Positions 46,984-56,533 of a stretch of 64,000 nt of DNA are shown piece after piece. The position numbers and the translations under genes were made by a program. Origin of the DNA: BM520 sp964474455 (GTDB taxonomy: Bacteria > Bacteroidota > Bacteroidia > Bacteroidales > BM520); NCBI GenBank assembly GCA_964474455.1, contig CAYYSU010000002.1:1-64000 (forward strand). The letters are read 5' to 3'. Position 1 is the first letter of the stretch, and each line of letters starts with the position of its first letter. Below the pieces are notes generated by a model. That model was not told the origin of the DNA. It worked only from the letters and a program-made list of their open reading frames with translations, and ran no database searches.

Positions 46984-48729
46984 ATGAGAAACAGTTGTCT
47001 GTTAATGTGTACAGTATTATTGCTACTGGGTGTTTCGGCGAGCGCACAATATTTGGTTGAATGGAAGCCGGATCCTAATACTGTATATGGTGATCCTCTG
47101 GAGATTAGTCCGCAAGGGCAGGAGTCCTTTGTAACTATCGGAGAGGATTTAAATATGGATGAGTTTAATGTTGAAGATGCAGCTTTTTGTATTAATAATG
47201 GTGCATGGCATCGGGCCTATGTAATTCCTAATGGTGCGATAGGTAAATATCAGGCAGAACTTCGTGGAGAAGGATTCTTTGCATTAGAAGAGTTTAATCA
47301 TGTGGAATTTAGAATTTGGGAATACAGCAACAACGGCTATTTTATCACCGGGGCTGATTATTTCTATGCAAAACCACAGCTGGCATTTCAATCTGTTCAA
47401 GGTGAGCCATACAACAACAGCACCGCTCTGGTGATCGACGAGAATGAAACATTTACCATGATTCTGGATGCGTGGGCAAAAGAGTTTGGCACAAATAAAA
47501 ATTGCCGTGCAGGAGATAAAAGAATAAAGGCTCTTGAATACAGCCTTTTGCCGGATTTTTCAGACTCTGAAATTCAGCAGGCAGCGGCATCAGCCAACAG
47601 GGTTGAATTTGTTATATTAGATATTTTCAACGTCTTCCAGATGGGTGTAGATATTAACTATGGTTTTAACACACTTTATTTTAGGGCTATAGGCGAGGGT
47701 GATGACTATTCGGAGACTCAGGAGTTGATGTTTTTTATTTTTGATTTTGAATATTCTCAAACCACATTTTGTAAGTATGATCATAACTATCCTCTCACAG
47801 GAAAACCGTTTGGTGGAGTCTTTTCCGGGGAGTGTGTCGTTGGTAATACCAACTCCTTTAACCCTTCTCTCGCAGGGAATAGTGCATCTACTTCTGTTAC
47901 ATACACATACACACTGAATGGCGAAACATTCCAGAAGACCAAAGACATTGACCTACTTAAGCTGCCTGACTTTATTATCCAAGGCCCGGCCCAGGTGTGT
48001 GGTTTTGAACACGGAGCTATTTATAATGTTTCCGGAGATGATGATATCACAGCCACTTGGAGCGTTAATGAAGATGCCGTGATTAACCAGATCCCTATCT
48101 CATCAAAATCACTTTTTGTGGATTGGGGTGAAATGGGAACCGGCTTTATTGATGCTGAGGTGACCAACTCTTATGGTTGTACCTTAGAAAAAAGAAAGAT
48201 TGTGGATATCGGTGTGTTAAAAGCACCGGCAGATAGTGCATACGTTATCCTCAACGACCGCATGCTGGTGTGTTCCGATACTGATGTGTCATATTATTAC
48301 TGGTATCGCGCTGGAAATGATGAGTTTCTGAATATGACAACAACCAACTACTACGCTCTGAATTTTCAGCCATCGCAAGCAGATAGCTTCTATGTCTTAA
48401 CAGCATATAATACCCTGGGTTGTGTGACGCATTCACATTATAGCGAGCCGGAGCTGCACTCTAAAATGTCTTCAGCAGATTATTATCTTGCGCTTAATCC
48501 CAACCCGACTAAAGGAAAGGTGAGTATCTTTATTCCTGAATCTCATAATAATCTTGAGTTGATAGTTAAGGGTGCTGATGGTACTGTTTTTAGGTCATAC
48601 GAAATAACGGGCTCCACGCATGGCTATTATCGTTCATTTAATCTTGAATCTCTTGAAAATGGTATTTACTTCATTATTATCAAAGGCGATAGTATTTATA
48701 AATTCAGAAAAGTAATCATTGCAAAATAA
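46984..48729 (+). CDS. T9SS-exported beta-sandwich protein
   Basis: Protein of 581 residues. Signal peptide at about 1-22 (VSASAQ cut). The middle is beta-rich with paired cysteines and includes an Ig/PKD-like stretch around residues 325-410 (PAQVCGFEHGAIYNV, NSYGCTLEKRK). The C-terminal 75 residues form a type A T9SS sorting domain (LALNPNPTKGKVSIF ... FRKVIIAK). It follows the giant gene by 10 bp and has no recognised enzyme motif, so it may be a surface partner of the giant protein. Confidence 0.82.
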   Translation: MRNSCLLMCTVLLLLGVSASAQYLVEWKPDPNTVYGDPLEISPQGQESFVTIGEDLNMDEFNVEDAAFCINNGAWHRAYVIPNGAIGKYQAELRGEGFFALEEFNHVEFRIWEYSNNGYFITGADYFYAKPQLAFQSVQGEPYNNSTALVIDENETFTMILDAWAKEFGTNKNCRAGDKRIKALEYSLLPDFSDSEIQQAAASANRVEFVILDIFNVFQMGVDINYGFNTLYFRAIGEGDDYSETQELMFFIFDFEYSQTTFCKYDHNYPLTGKPFGGVFSGECVVGNTNSFNPSLAGNSASTSVTYTYTLNGETFQKTKDIDLLKLPDFIIQGPAQVCGFEHGAIYNVSGDDDITATWSVNEDAVINQIPISSKSLFVDWGEMGTGFIDAEVTNSYGCTLEKRKIVDIGVLKAPADSAYVILNDRMLVCSDTDVSYYYWYRAGNDEFLNMTTTNYYALNFQPSQADSFYVLTAYNTLGCVTHSHYSEPELHSKMSSADYYLALNPNPTKGKVSIFIPESHNNLELIVKGADGTVFRSYEITGSTHGYYRSFNLESLENGIYFIIIKGDSIYKFRKVIIAK

Positions 48730-48735
48730 ACAGAT

Positions 48736-50319
48736 ATGAAATCATTATTACAATCAACACTATTTGTGCTTTTCATACTTCTGTTTAGTGGCACCGCTGC
48801 CTTTGCACAGAAGATGACTCCTAAAACACAGCGTAGAGCCAAAGCGGCCACCCAACAAACGTTGTTGAAGTTTAAAGACGATCTTAACAGGATCTATAAG
48901 GAGGATGACAACGGTTATCCCCGGCAGAACCTGAAGTTTGTTGAAAAATCGAAATCATATTTTTATAACAGCACGTCTGCCACGGCGACTCATATCCACA
49001 GAAGCATGATAGATACTAAAGATACCCTTCTGCGTGATGTGCCGGAAATGATGAATATCAATGCCTTTACGGATACTCTTGTGAGTTGGTATTGTAATCC
49101 GGATAGTTGTGAGATGGGTGTGATATTTGATTTTACTGATATCTCCATTGATACACTGGATTACTATATGGATCCGGAGATTATTGCCATTAACCTCTTC
49201 TTCGATGTTGACCTTTATGCAGAACTCTATGCGCCACATATGGAAAAATATATGCGCAAAGAGGAATCGGAAGAGGAAGAGCTGAAGGAAGAATCGATTT
49301 TTTTTGTGGAAGATTATGATGATGACTGGCAGACACAAACTCCTGATGCTGCCATGGCTACATTTATAATAACCCTTGATGGCGACAAGTTTACTTCTGT
49401 AAAGATTTATAAAATTTTTAAGTATGATCCGTTTGAAAGCAGCTTGCCAAACCTGCGGGATATTATAAAACCTATTATCGCATCGCGTAATAAGATGTAT
49501 CTCACGGCAACAAGTGGTATTGGCTACAGCCGTGCTAAGGCAACCTTTGATAATAATAATGCCTTTGAATCCATAAGTGATTTTAGGCCCGGGTTTAACT
49601 TTGACATTAGTTTTGACTATTTCTTTAACGACGGACCAAGGAAGTTTACATACGGTTATTCTGCAGGCCTGGGATACTCGCAATATAATGCCTCTGTATC
49701 CATAAAATCATTTGCGCAATCGTTTTTTGCTCACTCTGATGAATTGAATAAGGATTTTACAAAACATTTATCAGCCAATGATATTGGTCAGGAACTATCG
49801 TTGAATTATATCGATATTCCTGTCTCTTTTAAAGTAAAATATAAACCCAGAAACTATATCAACTTTTATGGTGATCTGGGCCTGGCATTCTCATATTTAT
49901 TTGATCCTTCGCTAACTCCTGCCGGAGATGGTGATATTACATACACAGGTACTTTCGAGTACGACTTTCCAAATGGCAACGCTCAGGTTGTTACGTATGA
50001 AAATGTACCATATTATGGTTTTACTACTTTTAACGATCTGGAATATTCTGATGAAGATCCCGGCTTCAACTCCATAAATGTTTCGGCATTGGTGAATGCC
50101 GGGGCAATGTTTTGGATCACACCGAAGCTCTCTGTTAATGTAGAGGCAATGTATCGTTACGGATTCCTGAATTTGGTTGACAAGCTGGAGGATGAGCAAT
50201 TTGTGCTCTCCTATGGAGAAGGCAGGGTGAATAATATTTTTAGAAATTGTTCTTCACTACACACTAATTCTATTTCAATTAATGCCGGAATTTCATATTT
50301 CCTGAGATCTAATAAATAA
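48736..50319 (+). CDS. Outer-membrane beta-barrel protein with N-terminal periplasmic region
   Basis: Protein of 527 residues. Signal peptide at about 1-25 (AAFAQ cut). An N-terminal region (about 26-245) is mixed and contains an acidic run (KEESEEEELKEE). The C-terminal half (about 250-527) consists of alternating amphipathic strands (YLTATSGIGYSRAKATF, INFYGDLGLAFSYLF) and ends SINAGISYFLRSNK, the layout of a Bacteroidetes OM barrel. It begins 6 bp after the preceding stop. It could be an OM anchor or pore for the operon's secreted proteins; this is inference. Confidence 0.75.
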   Translation: MKSLLQSTLFVLFILLFSGTAAFAQKMTPKTQRRAKAATQQTLLKFKDDLNRIYKEDDNGYPRQNLKFVEKSKSYFYNSTSATATHIHRSMIDTKDTLLRDVPEMMNINAFTDTLVSWYCNPDSCEMGVIFDFTDISIDTLDYYMDPEIIAINLFFDVDLYAELYAPHMEKYMRKEESEEEELKEESIFFVEDYDDDWQTQTPDAAMATFIITLDGDKFTSVKIYKIFKYDPFESSLPNLRDIIKPIIASRNKMYLTATSGIGYSRAKATFDNNNAFESISDFRPGFNFDISFDYFFNDGPRKFTYGYSAGLGYSQYNASVSIKSFAQSFFAHSDELNKDFTKHLSANDIGQELSLNYIDIPVSFKVKYKPRNYINFYGDLGLAFSYLFDPSLTPAGDGDITYTGTFEYDFPNGNAQVVTYENVPYYGFTTFNDLEYSDEDPGFNSINVSALVNAGAMFWITPKLSVNVEAMYRYGFLNLVDKLEDEQFVLSYGEGRVNNIFRNCSSLHTNSISINAGISYFLRSNK

Positions 50320-50336
50320 CCAGAAAAATCATAACA

Positions 50337-51509
50337 ATGAAAAAATATACAACACTGATATTTTTAGTATCCCTCTGGCTTCCGGGATTGACACAAGACC
50401 TGGCGTTTCTTTCGCAGCCACAGGATGGAGTGACTTGCATGAATAGCAGCCATTATTTCTTTGTTGAAACAGATACTGCAGGATTTGGCGGCTCTGAGAT
50501 GGTGTACCTTTGGTTTGAAAATTTCGGTGCAGGATGGCAGCAGGTAATAAGCGATGCTAATCATTATCCTGAGGGTGCGATGCTTAAACTGGTTAATATT
50601 CCTGAAGGGTTTCAAGGTAACAGCTATTTCTGTGAAGTACAAATTGGTGAGCACTCTTTCACCAGCGAAACTGTGATATTATCGGTTAATGTGGCGCCGC
50701 CGGTGAATTTCGATGCTGAGAATTTTTGCTTTGGGGATGTTACAACCTTTACCAACACCACAGAGGAATCCGAAACATTTGAATCATGGCACTGGAAATT
50801 CAACGACCTGACTAACCCTGACTCAGTATTAACCAGCGATGCTGCACATATCTTTAGCGCTCCCGGACGATATAATGTAATGCTCTCCGGTATAGACATT
50901 AACGGATGTTACTCTAATGTTTCCAAAGAAATTAAGATAAACAGAACTCCTGAGCCGGTTATTTCAGGACCGGATATAGCATGTTCGTTCCAGCAAAATG
51001 TAAAATTTAATTGTAACGATGATTTTGCCGCCTATCAGTGGTCTGTATTAGGTGATGAAGGCTATATGACTGTTGTGGAAGAATCAGCTGTGACAAGTAT
51101 TGTTACCATCGATTGTAAGCAGGCTTTTGTGCCTCTTCAGTTCGATATTGCCTTGAATGTTATTGATGAGAATAGTTGTCAGGCAAGTGTAAGCAAAGAG
51201 TTTCTGATGTTAAAGTATAAATCTCCTGAAAAGGGTGATCTGATTCAAAAGCCCAATAACAGTAAAATGTTGGTCTGCCTTCTGGAAGATTCAGCGGATA
51301 AAGTTTTTAACTGGTTTATTGTGGAAAAAGGAACAACAAATATCGTCGAGACATTTACAACAACAGATAATTTCATTGTTCTCGATGATGCCATAGACAC
51401 CGCGACTTTTGAATATGGCGTCGAGGTTATAGATCCCACAGAAAATAATTGTTCATCATCATTTTATCTCAACGATGATAATAGCAATGATGTTAATCAA
51501 AATAAATAG
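50337..51509 (+). CDS. Secreted Ig/PKD-domain protein
   Basis: Protein of 390 residues with a signal peptide (about 1-19). An Ig-like domain lies at about 20-118 and a PKD domain at about 122-205 (SWHWKFND, then FSAPGRYNVMLSGIDINGC); one or two further beta-sandwich domains follow. It lacks a T9SS sorting domain and ends in an Asn/Asp-rich tail (DDNSNDVNQNK), so it may remain in the periplasm or be exported as part of a complex. It is 17 bp after the barrel gene. Confidence 0.75.
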   Translation: MKKYTTLIFLVSLWLPGLTQDLAFLSQPQDGVTCMNSSHYFFVETDTAGFGGSEMVYLWFENFGAGWQQVISDANHYPEGAMLKLVNIPEGFQGNSYFCEVQIGEHSFTSETVILSVNVAPPVNFDAENFCFGDVTTFTNTTEESETFESWHWKFNDLTNPDSVLTSDAAHIFSAPGRYNVMLSGIDINGCYSNVSKEIKINRTPEPVISGPDIACSFQQNVKFNCNDDFAAYQWSVLGDEGYMTVVEESAVTSIVTIDCKQAFVPLQFDIALNVIDENSCQASVSKEFLMLKYKSPEKGDLIQKPNNSKMLVCLLEDSADKVFNWFIVEKGTTNIVETFTTTDNFIVLDDAIDTATFEYGVEVIDPTENNCSSSFYLNDDNSNDVNQNK

Positions 51510-51515
51510 AACGGC

Positions 51516-53963
51516 ATGAAAACATTTATATATAAGCTCACTCTTCTTTCTTTGCTATTCTTGGTTTCTGCCAGCTCTTTTAGCCAGGAATTGCCTCCTG
51601 AACTACGTAACTTCCTGATTCGTTTTGGCGAAGCCTCTTCACTGGGAGATTATGATCAGGATCTTATGATAACAAAAGTCAGTGAAAATGTAATGGATAA
51701 CTACATAGAGTCCTTTGTCTCTCCTGAGGTGATGGTTTTTAATGATGTTTATCATAAAGGAAATGGAAACGAGTATGTCACAGTGCAGAAATACTGTGAT
51801 CTTATTGCGGAGCATTATCCAGAGGGATTCCGTGCATTTGTATATAGCCCTGAGTTGAAAAAAGTAACACGCCGCAGTGGTAATATAATTTATGAACTTG
51901 AAGTTGATAAATATATAGATATTGATTTTGGTATGGATAACCCGCCGCATATCTATTTTGATCCATACTCAAAACTTAAGCTTACCGTGGTATATTCAAA
52001 TGGTGAGTATAAAATTTTTATGATTGAGCATCCTGATGGTGCCCTGTTATCACAATCCTGGATAAATAAAACCGTGCCTCAATCCATTGCCGTTGGTGGC
52101 GCAATTGGAAATGACGCATTTAATATTGCTGAAACAGCAGCAGGATTTGAAGCTATAACCCACCAGAATGGACGCCTTGCCGCCGGGGGATTAACAGCTT
52201 ACTGGGATGTTTTTGGTCGTAGGAAGTTTAAGATGGGACTCCTGGCAGGGCTGGAGTATCAGAAAGGTGCCGGTTCCCTTACAACTGATAATTATTCAGC
52301 TGTGGTGCCAATGATAGATATTGATGATTATGCATATAACCGTATTATTACTGTTACGGATATTTCTCAGGAATACTCCTACAAAGCTATTTCCGTTCCT
52401 CTGGGGCTACACTTTGATTACTCTTTTGACCAGAAATGGAAGCCATTGGTGAGAAGTAGCAGGGAAGCAAAAAAGAGATTCCCGGTAAAAAGAGCTCTTT
52501 CACTGCAACTTAATGCAGGTTTAAAACTAAATTATATTAATACTTCTGCAGTTGATATGAATACGGGTACATATAGCTATGTCGGGGAATATGGTTTTTA
52601 TAATCAAATTAACGGCGACACAACCTATGTTACCATCTCTGATCTGCCTGAGTACGGTCTCTACAGCGATACAACTTTTAGTGTCGCGAATCTTGAAAGC
52701 AACATGAAAAAGTTTTATGTTGGAGGCTTTGCTTCTATCAATGTGAAGTATCCCATCACTACATGGTGTGAAGTCTTTGGCGGTGCTGTCATGAATTTCT
52801 CTTTGACACCGGTAAATTCACTCTCAAATACAGCATTCTTTACTACTGGAGTGGGAGAGAGCTCCAACCTAATGGCATTTCATGATGTGTCGATGCAAAG
52901 TATCGGTGTAAATGCAGGGTTGGTATTTAACCTAAAACCACCCAAACAACAGTACTATAAATATCCTGATTTTAGAGATCTTAAAATGTACGAAGCTACC
53001 GGTGGTCTGAAATATCGTGGCAGTAAGATGAAAGCGGAGATTACCGTTACCTCAGCTACAACATTCAGGCAAAAGCTAACTGCTGAGATGACCGGTGAGT
53101 GGCTGCAGAAACCGGAGAAGTATAAATTTTCTGCCGGGAAGGCAAAAAAACTGAAACTGAAAATCCCTGCTGACGCTTCGATGAAATCAGGCGGTACTTT
53201 TTCAATTATTAAGCCTTTTGGAGTCGAAGTCACCAGCGTTAACTGCCCCGAAAAAAATGATGTTAATAGCCCGGTGATAGAATTTCCCCTCAATACAATA
53301 CTCTCCTCCGAAGATTGTATCGTAAACCATAAGATGAACCTACAGGTAGAGAAACTCCCCAACTTCAACTTTGTATATGTTACCATGAAAGGCAGAGACG
53401 ATGCCAGGGCACGTAAAGATCTTACCGATGAACTTCGTAAAATATACCGCAAAGCGCGTTTTGAGAATGAAGAGATCCTGGTATATATAAGTACCGAGAT
53501 TAACAGACCGGTTGTGTTTTGCAATTTTGATGTCTCTAACCTGGATTATATCGAATATAAGGTCTTTGGAGCTGATGCATTTGATGAGTTTATTGATGAG
53601 GTAAAGAATAAGTATAATTCAGCCATTGGCGATAAGGACGATGATATTCATAATATAGAGACTGTTATTGGTGATAATTTTGCTATCTCTGAGAGAATGA
53701 ATGCCTCCAGAAGATATGTAAACTATTATTTCCTCCCTGTGGATGCACGATTTTATCGTGTTCAGGGATATATTGAAGAAGCTGATAATACTGTTATCCA
53801 GGAGCTTATCCTTGCTATCACGGATAAATATTGTCTTGATGTTCCCGTTTCAAAAGATCAGTATAAGGTTTATGTTCATCTTCGTGCTGATCAATATGGT
53901 GAGATCTCTGTAGGAAACGGAATTCCGGTGAATGAATGTAATAACATGATTATTTTATATTAA
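51516..53963 (+). CDS. Outer-membrane barrel-like protein with large C-terminal extension
   Basis: Protein of 815 residues. Signal peptide at about 1-24 (SSFSQ cut). An N-terminal domain (about 25-185) is followed by barrel-like strands (about 190-485, for example FKMGLLAGLEYQKGAGSL and LSLQLNAGLKLNYIN). The C-terminal extension of about 325 residues starts with a beta domain (KMKAEITVTSATTFRQKLTA) and continues into alpha/beta segments with many charged residues. I do not recognise this extension. It begins 6 bp after the PKD gene and is probably a second OM component of the same system. Confidence 0.7.
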   Translation: MKTFIYKLTLLSLLFLVSASSFSQELPPELRNFLIRFGEASSLGDYDQDLMITKVSENVMDNYIESFVSPEVMVFNDVYHKGNGNEYVTVQKYCDLIAEHYPEGFRAFVYSPELKKVTRRSGNIIYELEVDKYIDIDFGMDNPPHIYFDPYSKLKLTVVYSNGEYKIFMIEHPDGALLSQSWINKTVPQSIAVGGAIGNDAFNIAETAAGFEAITHQNGRLAAGGLTAYWDVFGRRKFKMGLLAGLEYQKGAGSLTTDNYSAVVPMIDIDDYAYNRIITVTDISQEYSYKAISVPLGLHFDYSFDQKWKPLVRSSREAKKRFPVKRALSLQLNAGLKLNYINTSAVDMNTGTYSYVGEYGFYNQINGDTTYVTISDLPEYGLYSDTTFSVANLESNMKKFYVGGFASINVKYPITTWCEVFGGAVMNFSLTPVNSLSNTAFFTTGVGESSNLMAFHDVSMQSIGVNAGLVFNLKPPKQQYYKYPDFRDLKMYEATGGLKYRGSKMKAEITVTSATTFRQKLTAEMTGEWLQKPEKYKFSAGKAKKLKLKIPADASMKSGGTFSIIKPFGVEVTSVNCPEKNDVNSPVIEFPLNTILSSEDCIVNHKMNLQVEKLPNFNFVYVTMKGRDDARARKDLTDELRKIYRKARFENEEILVYISTEINRPVVFCNFDVSNLDYIEYKVFGADAFDEFIDEVKNKYNSAIGDKDDDIHNIETVIGDNFAISERMNASRRYVNYYFLPVDARFYRVQGYIEEADNTVIQELILAITDKYCLDVPVSKDQYKVYVHLRADQYGEISVGNGIPVNECNNMIILY

Positions 53964-53990
53964 AATATTTACATAAATACGACAGAATAT

Positions 53991-56498
53991 ATGAAAAGTG
54001 TTAGAGTTGCTATGTTTTGCTTAATGAGTCTGGTACTTATGGTACTACCGGACACAGCAAATGCACAGAATTATTTACGTACACCCTCTGTTGATAGCAT
54101 TTTAAATCCGGCAGAGATTATAGGCCGTACCAATTATCACCGAGGTGGTACCGAATGGATCGTTTTTTCAGATAGAGATAACAACCCTGTATATTCATCA
54201 TCTTCCGGTGGTGCCATAAGCGCCAGAATGCCTTTTATGAAGATGTTTAAGGTGAAAGATGAGACTGCCGATTACCTGCTCGTGTCGGATGCAAAAAGCA
54301 ATAGCGAAATCGGATGGATGAAAAAAGAGAACCTGTCGATGCTCTCTCGGTGTGTTAGAAAACCCAACAGAGTGGCAAAGAAGGCCATGATTATCAATAC
54401 TCTTAAAAATATTGACCAGGGTGATAATACCCGTGATTTTTATAAGGATCCGAATCTTACTCGTCCCAATACCGAAGGTGATAACATAAATGTTTACACT
54501 ATTTGTTATGTTTATAAAGAGACAGACAGTACAGTGCTTCTGGGACGCCGTGAGGATTGTTCCACCGACGTGGAGGCGTACTTCCAGGATCAGATCTTTG
54601 GATGGATTCACAGGAAATACCTTACCGCATGGGATAGCCGTGGTTGTCTACAGCCCAACTATAATGAAGTTCCGGCGAACTATCGGCGGGAAAAGAAATC
54701 TCCGGCAGTACTGTTCGATGATATTAACTGGGCCACCAATTATAAAGATAAAGTCTCTTTCGCAACCCTGGAGAACCAGGCGCGATCATTGGAGGATAAT
54801 CCCATCGTTTGGCAGGATGATGACTACAAAACACGACCCTGGAATCCTTCAAAATTCCGTTTGCCATTTCTAAGCAGTACCTCAACAAGTGGTGTTATAA
54901 AAGTTGGAGTGCTTGGCGATATCAAAGATGAATCAGGACGCGCGATGATGGAACTGATAGAGAAAATGCGTGATGAATACACCTCTTCTTCTATTAATAA
55001 CCTTAACGTGGTATTTGTTATTGATGGTACATATAGTATGAAATCATACTTCCCTGCTGTTGTGGAGGCCATAGAGCAGAGTGCCAACAGAATTAACGCT
55101 AACCCTAAGTATTCTGACCCTGATAACCCGAACAGAATTATTGTAAACTGGGGTTCTGTGGTATACCGCGACGCTGCAGAGGATGATAATGCCCTGGAAA
55201 CGTTTAACCTGACACAAAATTACCGAGACCTTGCAAAATGGCTGGGATCGGCATTCTCCGATGCTAAAAATGCCAATGATCTTGATGTTTGTGAAGCTGT
55301 TTATTATGGCCTTTACAATGCACTGGAAGATGTTCTTGCAGAAAAAGAAGAGGAGAACAACCTTATTATTCTTATCGGAGATGCCGGTGATCATCAAAGA
55401 GGTGATGATGACTGGACTCATATCTATGCTCATGAAATTATTGAGAGCATGGTGAACCTTAACACTCACTTTATTGCCTACCAAACACACTATAAAGATC
55501 CGGCAAAAACAGGTGTTAAAGGTGACAGCTCATATACTGATTTTGTTGAACAGATGAAGCATATCAGCGAGCAGTCGGCTAAAATGATCTATACCCAATC
55601 AAGACCTAATGTAAATGAGTCTGAAATATTTTTAAAGAATAATTCATTAAGCCAACTTTTTGAGTTGAATAAGAATATCCTTGCCAATAAAGTGCTATAT
55701 AATACCGGTTCGGATATGAGTGAGAGCATTCTTACAAAGAATATCAACGCCAGTATTGATAAATCTGCTGAAAGTACCTCGATTTTTATGTCTATGATAT
55801 ACGATGTGCTTTATGGAGGTAAGTCAATAGATGAAATTAGTGTTAAGTATGGTTTCGATCCAAACGATCTTGATATGGCAGAATTTCGCGGGTTATCATA
55901 TATCATCGAACAGATAGCCGAGATTGAAGGCCTTTCGCCCGATTCTGACGAATTCCAGGAGAAGCTTAGCTTTATGCTTAGTAAAAAGGTGCAGCTCTAT
56001 TTCGAGGGTTATGCTCCCATAAAATCTAAAGATTCAAAATACTCTTTGTGGGCCTTTGATGTATTAGCATCATCTTCTGCCAAGAAACAACTTGTTCGTG
56101 ACCTAAGGCGAGTGGAAAAAGCATTCCAAAGTGGTGGTTCTGATAACAGAAAACAGCGAAAATTAGTAACTTCAACCCTTACCGACCTGGCACGAATATA
56201 CTCCGGTGATAAAGGTGATGATCTTCAGGAAATGAAAATAGGAACCCTTTTCGAGTCTATTATTGACTGTCCGGGACTACAATTCTCAAGAAAATACTCT
56301 GATGTATTAAATATGCGAATTAAAGATGTGGAAGTTGAAAACCGATGCTCCGTTACTGAGCTGAAAGTTATTTATAGAGCCGTAAAAGCAGCTCGTACAT
56401 CCCTGCAGGGTGTCTCCTTTGAGGGATATGGTACCAGGGCATTTAATACATTTACAGCATACTGGATTCCCATTGATAAGTTTCCTTTTATGAAATAA
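53991..56498 (+). CDS. Secreted von Willebrand factor A-domain protein (TssR-like candidate)
   Basis: Protein of 835 residues. Signal peptide at about 1-26 (ANAQ cut). An N-terminal region (about 35-225) has SH3-like beta segments. A vWA domain (about 335-520) has a MIDAS-like D345-G-T-Y-S349 (Thr in place of the usual Ser of DxSxS) and ILIGDAGDH. A helical C-terminus (about 560-835) ends in a beta strand pair. vWA domains bind proteins through a metal. The vWA plus periplasmic layout recalls TssR of the Bacteroidetes type VI system, but no other tss gene is present, so the resemblance is only a lead. Confidence 0.75.
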   Translation: MKSVRVAMFCLMSLVLMVLPDTANAQNYLRTPSVDSILNPAEIIGRTNYHRGGTEWIVFSDRDNNPVYSSSSGGAISARMPFMKMFKVKDETADYLLVSDAKSNSEIGWMKKENLSMLSRCVRKPNRVAKKAMIINTLKNIDQGDNTRDFYKDPNLTRPNTEGDNINVYTICYVYKETDSTVLLGRREDCSTDVEAYFQDQIFGWIHRKYLTAWDSRGCLQPNYNEVPANYRREKKSPAVLFDDINWATNYKDKVSFATLENQARSLEDNPIVWQDDDYKTRPWNPSKFRLPFLSSTSTSGVIKVGVLGDIKDESGRAMMELIEKMRDEYTSSSINNLNVVFVIDGTYSMKSYFPAVVEAIEQSANRINANPKYSDPDNPNRIIVNWGSVVYRDAAEDDNALETFNLTQNYRDLAKWLGSAFSDAKNANDLDVCEAVYYGLYNALEDVLAEKEEENNLIILIGDAGDHQRGDDDWTHIYAHEIIESMVNLNTHFIAYQTHYKDPAKTGVKGDSSYTDFVEQMKHISEQSAKMIYTQSRPNVNESEIFLKNNSLSQLFELNKNILANKVLYNTGSDMSESILTKNINASIDKSAESTSIFMSMIYDVLYGGKSIDEISVKYGFDPNDLDMAEFRGLSYIIEQIAEIEGLSPDSDEFQEKLSFMLSKKVQLYFEGYAPIKSKDSKYSLWAFDVLASSSAKKQLVRDLRRVEKAFQSGGSDNRKQRKLVTSTLTDLARIYSGDKGDDLQEMKIGTLFESIIDCPGLQFSRKYSDVLNMRIKDVEVENRCSVTELKVIYRAVKAARTSLQGVSFEGYGTRAFNTFTAYWIPIDKFPFMK

Positions 56499-56533
56499 GA
56501 AACAAACAAAGCATTAAGACAATATATACCAAC

